A DNA stretch of 14,059 nt from NCBI GenBank assembly GCA_003155465.1, contig PMCR01000184.1, positions 1 through 14,059 on the forward strand. Direction: 5' to 3'. The stretch is from Myxococcales bacterium. Its GTDB lineage: Bacteria; Myxococcota; Polyangia; Fen-1088. The notes under the pieces were generated by a model. The model was not told the origin of the DNA. It ran no database searches and was given only the letters and a program-made list of their open reading frames with translations. Positions 6,879 to 14,059 of this stretch are shown here, piece after piece; position 1 is the stretch's first letter; each line of letters begins with the position of its first letter. The position numbers and the translations under genes were made by a program.

Positions 6879-9800
6879 TCAATCGAGCGGTATGGTTGAC
6901 GGCGCAGTCATACTCATGTGGTCCAGGCCGAAATAGCCTGACGCCACGTAGAGGTCATCGCCGAATGCTTCCATGGTGGTGGCCCATCCGAGCGTGCGCA
7001 GGAACCTGGCCCCGCTGGGCTGGGCAGGATTGGACACGTCGACTGCCAGGATGCCATCGCCCGACAGGTTGACGAACAAGCGGCCCTGGTTGGCGCCCAT
7101 GATCTGCAGGCCATACGCCTTGGTCGGCTGGTCGTAGCGCGTGGCAAAAGAATCATTACTCAAGTCGAAGATCATCAGGCGGTCGGAAGTGGTCTCCCAG
7201 TTCTGGGCACTGGAGCCGGAGCCATCCGAGCTGACGCCCCCCCCGGCTGAGCCGACCGCCACACCCCCGCCCCCGTAGTAGTAGGAGTAGTAGTTCTGCT
7301 GGCCCGACACGTACATGGTGCTGCCCTCGAACGTCAGGCCACCCAGGTAGATGTCGCTGAATAGCTTGGTATCCAGCAACTCTGCGGCCGGCGTCCCGCC
7401 CACGTTCACCTGGTGCAGAAGGTGCAGCCGCGTGTCGGGCCGGTAGTAGCTGTAAGTGCCGGTTCCTGTCGACGGAATGTAGACGTAGGTCTGGTCTTCG
7501 GTCATGAAGTACCGATGCCCCGCCGACGCCCCCCAGGTGCGCACCAGCGGGCCAGGGATATTGATCTTCTCAGCCGACGTGAAGCTGTCCCCTGACCTGT
7601 TCCAACGCTGGGCGTAGTACTTGTATTGTGTGAGCATCGAGCCGTCATTCCCCCGCGTATCGGACACCCACTTGCGCTGGCCCAGATAGAAACCGCTCGG
7701 GTCTACCGGATCGCCGACCAACGTATAGGCGCTCCAGTCCGAGCTGTTGCCGTCGGGCAAGGAAATCTGGCTCACACTGGGAGCATCGGCGTCTGTCAGA
7801 TTCAGGAACACCAGCCACGCCGTGTACCAACCCACATTGGTCGTGTTGTCGTAGTTGTAGCTCTCGTTGATGGTCACCAGTCCACTTTCCACCTCCGTCC
7901 AACCACCGTATCCGTTGAACCAATAGCCGCCCCAGTAGCCGTCCCAGCCGCAGCGATACGGGTAGTACGGAATCACGTTGCCCTGTACAATCGCCGAGCC
8001 TGCCCGACGGGGATGCGTCGGATCGGTCATGTCGTAGACAAGCACCTGGGTTTGCTGATACGAGTAACCGCTGCCGCTGTTGTCATACGGGAGATAGCGA
8101 AACAGGAGCAACTGGTTGCCGTGCTTGATCGCCTGCTGCACCTGCCCGACCGAGAAGCTGGCCACCGGAATTGCGCCGTCGAGATCACCACCCGCCGCCA
8201 GAACCCGGAACTGCGAGAGGTCTTGATTGGGGTTGCCCCAGTAGCCTGGCTGCGACTGAACCTGGGCCACCAAGTACTTGCCGAACTGAAAGACTTGATT
8301 GTAGTAGGGGGCAATTTCTATGATCGATTGCAACTGGGGATTGGCCAGATCCTGCAGGCTGGCGATTGAGGCGTGGGTGTCGGACAGGTTGACCATCATG
8401 CGCTGACCTGTGGCTTGGTGGGCGAAGACGATGGTCCGGCGGACGTTGCCGTTGGGGTGGATGAAGGTGCCGTAGTTCTTCAACACGGTTTGTTGGGCCG
8501 GTGCCTTGGTGTCGTCGTATTGACTGAGATCCCACGCCATGATCCCCACAGCGCTCTTGTTCTCGTACCACCACCAGTCGTCGCTGGGGTCGCTCCTGGT
8601 CACGTAGTATACAGGCACAGTCACCACGTTGACTTGGCTGTCGGAGTACATGCCGATCATCTTGTGGGCCTGGTCCAAGTTCCAGTTGATGTCCGAGCCC
8701 ACCCATTCGGCATTCTGCACCGCCACGCATTGGCGCTGCACCAGCCGCACCTTGGTCAGATCGCGAACGTCAATGATACTGACCGCCATGTTGGTCGACC
8801 AGCGGCTTGACCCGTCCTGAGCTCCAGTGCAGGTCGCGCTGGTGTCCTGCCCGACCGCCAGCAGGAACTTGTTGTCGCCGATCAATCGGAACACGTTCAT
8901 GTTGCCTGACAGGCCGTCCACCGCCGAGAGCACCGTCAGGTTCTTCGGGTCGGCGAAGCTGAGGGCGTAGAGCGGGTCCATGTTCTGCGCGGTGATGGCG
9001 TAGACCACGCTGCGATCAACATCGAAGGCGCTGCCACGCACCGTCTCGTTCGGCTTCCCGAAGTCCAGGCTGTCCAGCATGACCGGGTTGCTGCCATCAG
9101 TGATGTCCCAGGACTCGAGTGTGTTCTGGGTGTAGGACGTGCCCATGCAATTGGACCCCGACCACCCCTGACGCGCGAAGATGCCGTAGAAAGTGCCGGT
9201 ATTTTTGGTCGAGTCGAAGACATAGGTCATCTTGAATTGGTCGCCGATCGCGCCGGCGGCCTCGAAGCGGGTGTGGCGGCGGATGGTCCCAGCGGGATCA
9301 CTCACGTCGATGATCGACACCACAGTCTGCTCCTGACTGGAGTAGGTCCCACAGTCGTAGTAGCCATTCTTGTTCGAGCCGCTGGAGGTGTAGCCATAGA
9401 TCCCCCAGTTCTCGGCCACCATGAGCGCATTGGAGGTGGCCGAGATGGTCACGTCGCTGAAGGTCTTGCTGTAGTAGTACTGGCCATTCGGATCGTTGAC
9501 CTGGACGCTGCCGCCCTGGAAGATCTGAAGCTGGCCCACCTGCTTGAGCGCCTGCGGGTCGGACACGTCGAACGAGTAGACCCACGCCTGCTCCGGCTGC
9601 GGATTGCTCGACGTCTGGTACCCCCAGCCCCCGTAGTAGTACAGCGAGATGTACGAAACCAGGTAGATGGTGTTGTCAATCTTGCGGGAGACGCCCTCGC
9701 GCAGCTCGCCGATGATATCCACCGTGCTCATCACGCGCGGGTTCTGCAGGTCGCTGACGTCGATGGCCACCAGCTGCGAGACGTAGTGACGCTCGAACTG

Positions 9801-10298
9801 AAACTTGCCGTTGACTTGGGTGAGATAGAGGGCGTCGCTCAGCAAGGCGTACACGGTGTTGCCGGTGACGAACATCTCGATCGGATAGCCGTAGACCGGC
9901 AGGCGCGAAAGCTGCCTGGGGTTCTTGGGATCGACGAGATCATAGATGATGAGGCCGCGGTAGGTATTGAAGTAGAAGAGCCGGTCGGAATCGATGCGGT
10001 AGATGTCCGCTTCCTGGACCGTGGCATCCCGACCGCCCGGGGCACCCGGAGCCGTGGCATTGTCCGTGGTGCCGGTTGTTCCGCCCGCGGCTGGGGCCAT
10101 CGGCGCAGGGGGAGAGCCTTTCCCCGCTCCGTCCGAGGAAGCGGTGCCTTGGGTTGGGCCGCCATTTTCCTGTGTCTCGGTCGTGAAATCGGTCTGGCCC
10201 GGGGTCACGCCGGTCCCGGAACTGCTCGAACCGGCGCATGACGCCGCAAAGACCGCGGACAGGAACGCAGCGGCGAGGGACTTTGAGGATGAACGCAT
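6879..10298 (-). CDS. Secreted beta-propeller domain lipoprotein
   Basis: This 1139-residue protein starts MRSSSKSLAAAFLSAVFAAS with the lipidated Cys at residue 21. A Ser/Thr/Gly/Ala/Pro-rich tether (about 22-92) is followed by a large propeller region. The segment VQEADIYRIDSDRLFYF at about 94 and recurring units such as YDLVDPKNPRQL, IDVSDLQNPRVM, FDVSDPQALKQV and YDMTDPTHPRRA resemble the secreted Beta_propel family (PF09826-like) and LVIVD-type blades. Tyr/Gly-rich loops are frequent, and GGGGVAVGSAGGG near residue 1010-1030 looks like a spacer. The start at 10298 is chosen over an in-frame ATG at 10358 because GGAGG (10305-10309) sits 6 nt upstream and the signal peptide begins there. 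Function is unknown in the family; an outer-surface role is inferred. It lies 128 bp upstream of the chemosensory operon on the same strand. Confidence 0.88.
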   Translation of the reverse strand: MRSSSKSLAAAFLSAVFAASCAGSSSSGTGVTPGQTDFTTETQENGGPTQGTASSDGAGKGSPPAPMAPAAGGTTGTTDNATAPGAPGGRDATVQEADIYRIDSDRLFYFNTYRGLIIYDLVDPKNPRQLSRLPVYGYPIEMFVTGNTVYALLSDALYLTQVNGKFQFERHYVSQLVAIDVSDLQNPRVMSTVDIIGELREGVSRKIDNTIYLVSYISLYYYGGWGYQTSSNPQPEQAWVYSFDVSDPQALKQVGQLQIFQGGSVQVNDPNGQYYYSKTFSDVTISATSNALMVAENWGIYGYTSSGSNKNGYYDCGTYSSQEQTVVSIIDVSDPAGTIRRHTRFEAAGAIGDQFKMTYVFDSTKNTGTFYGIFARQGWSGSNCMGTSYTQNTLESWDITDGSNPVMLDSLDFGKPNETVRGSAFDVDRSVVYAITAQNMDPLYALSFADPKNLTVLSAVDGLSGNMNVFRLIGDNKFLLAVGQDTSATCTGAQDGSSRWSTNMAVSIIDVRDLTKVRLVQRQCVAVQNAEWVGSDINWNLDQAHKMIGMYSDSQVNVVTVPVYYVTRSDPSDDWWWYENKSAVGIMAWDLSQYDDTKAPAQQTVLKNYGTFIHPNGNVRRTIVFAHQATGQRMMVNLSDTHASIASLQDLANPQLQSIIEIAPYYNQVFQFGKYLVAQVQSQPGYWGNPNQDLSQFRVLAAGGDLDGAIPVASFSVGQVQQAIKHGNQLLLFRYLPYDNSGSGYSYQQTQVLVYDMTDPTHPRRAGSAIVQGNVIPYYPYRCGWDGYWGGYWFNGYGGWTEVESGLVTINESYNYDNTTNVGWYTAWLVFLNLTDADAPSVSQISLPDGNSSDWSAYTLVGDPVDPSGFYLGQRKWVSDTRGNDGSMLTQYKYYAQRWNRSGDSFTSAEKINIPGPLVRTWGASAGHRYFMTEDQTYVYIPSTGTGTYSYYRPDTRLHLLHQVNVGGTPAAELLDTKLFSDIYLGGLTFEGSTMYVSGQQNYYSYYYGGGGVAVGSAGGGVSSDGSGSSAQNWETTSDRLMIFDLSNDSFATRYDQPTKAYGLQIMGANQGRLFVNLSGDGILAVDVSNPAQPSGARFLRTLGWATTMEAFGDDLYVASGYFGLDHMSMTAPSTIPLD

Positions 10299-10304
10299 GG
10301 CAAG

Positions 10305-10309
10305 CCTCC
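10305..10309 (-). promoter_or_regulatory. Ribosome binding site of the beta-propeller gene
   Basis: GGAGG on the minus strand lies 6 nt before the ATG at 10298. It decides the start in favour of 10298 and against the upstream in-frame ATG at 10358. Confidence 0.8.
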
Positions 10310-10547
10310 GGGCCAGACAAGCTAGCAAGGCCCGTGCCGTGCACTTGGTCTGCGACAAGCGTGGGCTGGGTGGGCTTCACCCTCAGAAAACTGGCACCTG
10401 GCCGGCTATCCTTATCGAAAATCCGCGAACCACGTGACCAGGGCGTCATGGACCAGGTGTTGGCACCGGGCGGGACCCAACGTCAATTCGGTTGCCACGC
10501 GCGCAATGCGTTGGCACCCGCTTCTTCGTGCACCCGCTGTTTCCGCG

Positions 10548-10560
10548 GGCAAGACTTGCC
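10548..10560. promoter_or_regulatory. Palindrome GGCAAG-A-CTTGCC just upstream of cysC
   Basis: Six-base arms are exact reverse complements around a single central A. The dyad ends 12 nt before the cysC ATG at 10573, where an operator or a 5'-leader structure could affect translation. No Shine-Dalgarno sequence is apparent for cysC, so this location is of interest. It could be coincidental. Confidence 0.3.
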
Positions 10561-10572
10561 ACATTGGCCCCA

Positions 10573-11115
10573 ATGACAGACCGCGCTGGCAGCCCCATCG
10601 TCTGGTTCACCGGTCGCCCGGCCGCCGGCAAGAGCACCCTGGCGGCGGCGCTGCGCCCGACCCTGCAAGCCATCTGGCCAGTGGAAATTCTGGATGGCGA
10701 CCAGGTTCGCCATTGGCTGTCCGACGATCTCGGCTTCTCTCGCCCTGATCGCGACCGCAACATCGCCCGCATCGCCCAGGTGGCCTGCCTGCTGGCCCAC
10801 AATGGCGTGGCTGTGATTGTCGCGGCTGTCTCGCCCTACGCGGCTGCGCGGGCGCAGGCTCGCGCGCTGGCCACAAATCAGGCCATCCCCTTCTTTGAAA
10901 TCTTCGTCAGCGCGCCCCTCGCCGTGCTGGCCCAGCGTGACCCCAAGGGGATGTACCAGCAAGCCCAGGCGGGCCAAATTCCCAACTTCACCGGCGTTTC
11001 CGATCCCTATGAGGACCCCGAACACCCCGACCTGATGATCCACACCGACGCCGAGTCAGTTGCGGCGAGCGCAGACCGCGCGGTGGCCAGCCTGCGCGCG
11101 CGTGGATTGCTGTGA
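10573..11115 (+). CDS. cysC: Adenylylsulfate (APS) kinase
   Basis: This 180-residue soluble enzyme should phosphorylate adenosine 5'-phosphosulfate with ATP to give PAPS, the sulfate donor for sulfation or reductive assimilation. Seen: P-loop GRPAAGKST at about 13-21; LDGDQVRHWLSDDLGFSRPD, which matches the family's LDGD-x-VR..L..DLGF signature; VSPY followed by an R; and RDPKGMY ... FTGVSDPYEDP near the C-terminus, matching the substrate-binding part of CysC. Length is normal for stand-alone APS kinase. ATG 10573 gives the usual short lead before the P-loop; a TTG at 10492 would add 27 unsupported residues. No cysD, cysN or sulfotransferase gene is adjacent. It ends 1 bp before the convergent AgmX/PglI gene. 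Confidence 0.93.
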   Translation: MTDRAGSPIVWFTGRPAAGKSTLAAALRPTLQAIWPVEILDGDQVRHWLSDDLGFSRPDRDRNIARIAQVACLLAHNGVAVIVAAVSPYAAARAQARALATNQAIPFFEIFVSAPLAVLAQRDPKGMYQQAQAGQIPNFTGVSDPYEDPEHPDLMIHTDAESVAASADRAVASLRARGLL

Positions 11116-11116
11116 G

Positions 11117-12676
11117 TTAGCTTGTCGGGGAAGTGAAGCTGAACGGATAGAGGACGATGACCATGCCCGCGCCCACCGGCTTGGGAAACTCCCAGCGCCG
11201 GACCGCATTGACCACGCAGTTCTCCACCCGCGCGTCGTTCATGCTCGTGCTCTGCATGACCGATGTCAGCACCTGTCCCAGGGGCGAGATGGCGAATTGC
11301 ACGGAGATGCGTCCGGCCAGCGCTGGCTTTCTCGCCAGTTCCTGGTCGTAGCAGTACTTCACCTCGTTCATATGCTGGCGAACGATGCGGCGGATGATCT
11401 CCTTGTCTAGCGAACCGCGCACCGTGACCACCCCAGGAACGATTTCGGGAACGATGGTGCGCCGTGGCCGGGTGAGCAGCCCCACATGCTGCCCATATCC
11501 GCCCTCGCCGCCTGATCCGCGACCCGCCGAACCCAAAGTGGCCAGGGAGCCGCCCCCGAGCGTACCCTGCCCGGTCCCGCCGCCGCCCGCGCCGGTGCCC
11601 AAGGGACCGAGCCCGCCCACGCCGCCTGCCTCGCCGATGAAAGCGCCAATCAGATTGCCCAGCACGTCCTCTGGATCGTTTCCCAGCGCCATCTCGCGTC
11701 CGAAAATCGACGCCATCTTCGAGTTGTGTTTGTTCATCATGCCCAGAATGCCGGAGTTCAGCGCGCGCTCCTCTGCCGCTTGTTTGCTCATATACGGATT
11801 CCGGTTGTTCTCCGGCCCCTTGACCGCGTAGCGCTTGTTGGCCTCGTTTGATGTCTTGCTGCCCATCTTGCCGGGATCACCCACGTGGGCCTTGCCCTCG
11901 TCGCCGCGCCCATCGGGCCGCCTGGCGGTAAGCCAGTCCGGCACTTTCTCCTCGACCGCCGGGATGGCGACAGAGGGCAGGTAGTTTTTGTCCCAGGCCA
12001 ACGACTCCAGCGACAGGGATCGCGCATCCGGCGGAATGGCGAGCATCGCCAGCAGCAACAGACCCAACCCCATCGCAGCGGCCGCGGTGTATTTGTGCTC
12101 AGCCCAGCGCAGGGCGAGCCAGTGGCGCGGCACCTGCTCGGCCTTGTGCGTGCGGCCGAGCACGAACACGACCTGGCCGCATTCCACGCGCGCCCGGCTC
12201 TGGCGCGGCAGGGTGAAGCTGCGACCGCGCTCGCGCACGTAGTCCTGCAACCGCACAGCGCGGCCGTCCACCCACAGCTCGCCGCCCATCTGCGGCGTCA
12301 CGTTCACCAGATAGTCCTGGCCCCAGGTGGTGATGAGGGGCAGCGAAGCCCCGCCGATCAGCTCCTGCGCGACCGGCGCGTCGGCCTCCGCAGTTGCGCC
12401 GATCACATACTGCGCCGGCCGCTTTCCTCTCCCCTCTCGGGCGTTGTCGTCCAAGTGGTGGGTGGCAATCAGTCGACCACGAAAATGGGCCTGCACTTCC
12501 AGCGTGTCACCCCCGCGCAATGGTACGCCACGCGCGCCGCCGGCGAGGGCGCGCGGGGCGGGCAGGGTGGGCTGTCCGTCCCGAAGGCCGGCGGGCTCCC
12601 CACGCGCCTCGGACCCCAAACCGTGGAACGTGAGCTTGTCTCGATACACATCAGTCCCTGTCGCGATGGTTGCCAT
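11117..12676 (-). CDS. AgmX/PglI C-terminal domain membrane protein
   Basis: This 519-residue protein belongs to the myxobacterial AgmX/PglI C-terminal-domain family, related to TonB-like energy-transduction ends and linked to gliding motility or envelope assembly in relatives. N-terminal cytoplasmic region about 1-195 includes a beta-rich part (ELWVDGRAVRLQDYV, RARVECGQVVFVLG). One TM segment lies at about 197-214 (TAAAAMGLGLLLLAMLAI). A long linker follows, with a Gly-rich run at about 350-410. The C-terminal domain (about 425-519) has the conserved Cys pair in VKYCYDQELARKP and ENCVVNAVRRWEFP. Residues about 24-54 are encoded by the dispersed repeat at 12515-12608. Start 12676 has AGGAG (12683-12687) 6 nt upstream; the ATG at 12724 is disfavoured. 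Specific partners are unknown. Confidence 0.88.
   Translation of the reverse strand: MATIATGTDVYRDKLTFHGLGSEARGEPAGLRDGQPTLPAPRALAGGARGVPLRGGDTLEVQAHFRGRLIATHHLDDNAREGRGKRPAQYVIGATAEADAPVAQELIGGASLPLITTWGQDYLVNVTPQMGGELWVDGRAVRLQDYVRERGRSFTLPRQSRARVECGQVVFVLGRTHKAEQVPRHWLALRWAEHKYTAAAAMGLGLLLLAMLAIPPDARSLSLESLAWDKNYLPSVAIPAVEEKVPDWLTARRPDGRGDEGKAHVGDPGKMGSKTSNEANKRYAVKGPENNRNPYMSKQAAEERALNSGILGMMNKHNSKMASIFGREMALGNDPEDVLGNLIGAFIGEAGGVGGLGPLGTGAGGGGTGQGTLGGGSLATLGSAGRGSGGEGGYGQHVGLLTRPRRTIVPEIVPGVVTVRGSLDKEIIRRIVRQHMNEVKYCYDQELARKPALAGRISVQFAISPLGQVLTSVMQSTSMNDARVENCVVNAVRRWEFPKPVGAGMVIVLYPFSFTSPTS
12515..12608. repeat. Dispersed repeat, copy B, inside AgmX/PglI-family gene
   Basis: This is the second copy of the 94-bp block at 5877-5970 (81 of 94 identical, no gaps, same orientation). 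Here it encodes residues about 24-54 (GEPAGLRDGQPTLPAPRALA and following), in a different frame from the cheW copy: offset from the start codon modulo 3 is 2 here and 1 in cheW. The flanks on both sides differ from copy A, so the shared block has defined ends. It interrupts the N-terminal region between VYRDKLTFHGLGSE and VPLRGGDTLEVQAHF. Confidence 0.85.
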
Positions 12677-12901
12677 GGAAAACTCCTCGCGTTGGGCTCG
12701 CGTGCCGCGGTCACCTTTCCGCACACACGGCGAGCGGGGGCGGCCCGGGTGCCAGGGATTCCGGCGCTTGGGGCCTTCAATTCAACTGACAACCCAGCGG
12801 GCGCTAGGTTTCAAGGAAGCCACCGAAAGCGACTAGCCCTCAAATTTCAGATGGCAGGCCTTTCCATGGATCACGGCTGCGCGGAGACGTATCGTGTAGG
12901 C
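12677..12901. other. Divergent intergenic region, AgmX/PglI gene and lipoprotein fragment
   Basis: These 225 bp lie between divergent starts and probably contain promoters in both directions. Apart from the AGGAG site no confident promoter element or operator was found. An open frame of the plus strand crosses it but has no coding support before the lipoprotein ATG at 12902. Confidence 0.4.
12683..12687 (-). promoter_or_regulatory. Ribosome binding site of the AgmX/PglI-family gene
   Basis: AGGAG on the minus strand, 6 nt before the ATG at 12676, fixes the start there rather than at the upstream in-frame ATG at 12724. Confidence 0.75.
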
Positions 12902-13132
12902 ATGGCAAGCTCAGTTCGCCCGAGCAGGATCGTTGCCGCGCTCGCCCTCGCAACATGCGCTTGGGCTGCCGCGTGTGGATCCAGTACCGTGCCCCACCCC
13001 CTTGGTGTCCAGAAACAGATCGCTGGAATTCCTGCACAGAATCGCGGAGATGCGCAGCTTGAATCTGCGTGTCTGAGCGGGCAGCGTGGCCATCAATGCT
13101 TCCGGCAACGCTGCAATTTCTCATCACGATGA
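12902..13132 (+). pseudogene. Truncated lipoprotein, probably cut by the insertion sequence
   Basis: The plus strand from ATG 12902 reads 76 residues to TGA at 13130-13132. It begins MASSVRPSRIVAALALATC and continues AWAAACGSSTVPHP: two Arg, a hydrophobic core, and lipobox AAAC with lipidated Cys at residue 25. Only a short tail follows. Its last residues overlap the transposase reading frame starting at 13069 or 13096 but in a different frame, so they are probably insertion-sequence DNA. The simplest reading is a lipoprotein gene interrupted about 35 to 60 codons in. The rest of the gene would lie beyond the insertion sequence, outside the window. It could instead be an intact tiny lipoprotein, which is less likely. 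Confidence 0.6.
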
Positions 13133-14059
13133 TCGCATGCGCGATCAACGAGAGAATGCAGCGCAAGCTGGACCACACTCAGGAAGAGGTCCGGGTTCTC
13201 AAGGACGTGCTGAAGGCTCCCACGGGCAGCGATAGGATTGTATTCACAGCCGACCAACGTCGTCGCCTCGCCGTCTCAGGCAAAGCTTCGAGCCCGGAAG
13301 AGCGGGAAAGGTGCTGCCGGATCGTGAAGCCTGGGACGCTCTTGGGGTGGTTTCGCCAGATGGTGGCGCAGAAATACGACAGCTCGAAGAAGAAGGTCGG
13401 TCGACCACGGAAGAAGAAGGACATCCGCAAGCTGGTGATCGCTATGGCCATGGCGAATCTGGGCTGGGGATATACGAAAATACGCGACGCCCTTCGGACC
13501 GGATTGAAGATCGAGATCGGACGAACGACGGTGGCCAGCATCCTGCTGGAAGAAGCGATCGAGCCGGCACCGGAGCGCGAGAAGAAGCGGACCTGGAAGC
13601 AATTCATGAAGAGCCATTGGGACACGCTCTACGCCTGCGATTTTTTTTCAGCGTGGAAGCCTTGGGTCCATTCGGCACGGTTCGGTACATGGTGTTCTTC
13701 GTCATCGAGCTCAAGAGTCGCGCCGTCGACATCGCCGGGATTGCCGTTGACCCCGGCGAAGCGTGGATGAACCAGGTGGCTCGAAATTTGACAGATCCGG
13801 TTGATGGGTTTCTTCGTGGCGCGAAGTACCTGATCCATGATCGGGACCCGTTGTTCACGGAGGGGTTCGTCGCGATTCTGGAAGCGGGAGGCGTGAAGAG
13901 CGTGAAGATTCCGGCGCAAAGTCCAAATTGCAATCCATACGCGGAGCGCTTTGTAAGAACCATCAAGTACGAGTGTCTCAATCACTTCGTCATCTTCGGC
14001 GAGCGACATCTGCGTCACTTGATCAAGGAATTCGTCGAGCACTATATGACCGAGCGGTT
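13006..14059 (+). mobile_element. Insertion sequence with DDE (rve-type) transposase, partial
   Basis: The element is defined by its transposase; the right end is outside the window. The left end is uncertain. It must lie after the lipoprotein signal sequence and before the transposase start, and TGTCC at 13006-13010 is only a candidate terminal sequence. Without the right end, terminal inverted repeats and target-site duplication cannot be tested. Family looks like the IS3/IS481-like group with an integrase core. Confidence 0.6.
13096..14059 (+). pseudogene. DDE transposase, frameshifted at a T8 run and cut by window edge
   Basis: From ATG 13096 (MLPATLQFLITMIACAINER; a GTG at 13069 would add nine residues) the frame encodes a coiled N-terminal part, a helical region KKVGRPRKKKDIRKLVI and the approach to the integrase core, ending at the first catalytic Asp in YACDFF (codon 13639-13641). 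A run of eight T (13641-13648) follows and the frame goes out of phase. The core continues one base back, in the frame whose codons start at 13650: SVEALGPFGTVRYMVFFVIE, then LIHDRDPLF with second Asp (13839-13841) and NPYAERFVRTIK with the Glu (13944-13946). So D, D and E are all present but split over two frames. Relatives read through without a break as DFF(S/T/A)VE, so six T would restore the frame. It is either inactive or depends on slippage at the T run. Confidence 0.8.

Larger units (their letters stand above)
10299..10572. other. Divergent intergenic region, beta-propeller gene and cysC
   Basis: These 274 bp lie between two divergent starts and should contain both promoters. No convincing -35/-10 pair was found by eye. 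A 13-bp odd palindrome lies at 10548-10560, next to the cysC start. No RNA gene or coding region is supported. Confidence 0.45.

Noticed and set aside
7279..7296. TAG-like triplet run as a microsatellite
   Set aside because: It is explained by Tyr codons in a Tyr/Gly-rich loop of the beta-propeller protein.
9237..10241. 334-codon open frame on the plus strand opposite the beta-propeller gene
   Set aside because: Val/His/Asp-rich antisense frame without motifs; the minus strand has the signal peptide, ribosome site and propeller repeats.
10492..10572. TTG at 10492 as the APS kinase start
   Set aside because: The 27 added residues do not resemble the family and the ATG at 10573 puts the P-loop at the usual distance from the N-terminus.
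11885..13132. 415-codon plus-strand frame as one gene
   Set aside because: Most of it is antisense to the AgmX/PglI gene. Only its last 76 codons, from ATG 12902, look real and are annotated separately.
13179..13625. 148-codon minus-strand frame opposite the transposase
   Set aside because: Antisense shadow; the plus strand carries the DDE transposase.

Overview
The window comes from a high-GC Gram-negative bacterium, most likely a myxobacterium-like member of the Myxococcota (former Deltaproteobacteria). The grounds are an AgmX/PglI-type C-terminal-domain protein with a Gly-rich linker, Ala-rich lipoprotein signal peptides followed by Gly/Asp/Ala-rich stretches, a chemoreceptor whose hairpin carries the variant EGTKAGE, and hybrid CheA/CheB architectures. 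Assignment below phylum is not possible from the sequence alone.

Layout. Positions 1-111 (minus) hold the start of a lipoprotein gene cut by the window edge. Positions 358-6750 (minus) are one compact chemosensory operon. In transcription order it encodes an Hpt-REC protein, a CheW with an odd N-terminal extension, a membrane chemoreceptor, a CheA with fused CheW-like and receiver domains, and a CheB with two tandem receiver domains. Junctions are two ATGA stop/start overlaps, one 17-nt overlap and one 28-bp gap, so the genes are very probably co-transcribed and translationally coupled. The receptor and CheW should control the CheA kinase, which can phosphorylate its own receiver, either CheB receiver, or the Hpt-REC protein. 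No CheR and no stand-alone CheY is present in the window. Positions 6879-10298 (minus) encode a large secreted beta-propeller lipoprotein. Positions 10573-11115 (plus) encode a solitary APS kinase. Positions 11117-12676 (minus) encode the AgmX/PglI-family membrane protein. From 12902 (plus) comes a truncated lipoprotein start that runs into an insertion sequence, whose DDE transposase is frameshifted at a run of eight T and continues past the window edge.

The most unusual signal is a dispersed repeat. A 94-bp block at 5877-5970 matches 12515-12608 without gaps at 81 of 94 bases by hand alignment, including 27 consecutive identical bases. Both copies lie inside the N-terminal coding regions of unrelated minus-strand genes (cheW and the AgmX/PglI protein) and are read in different frames. 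The cheW copy continues for about 75 bp into a perfect 10-bp-stem hairpin. This looks like a small, coding-tolerant mobile repeat that inserts peptides into host proteins.
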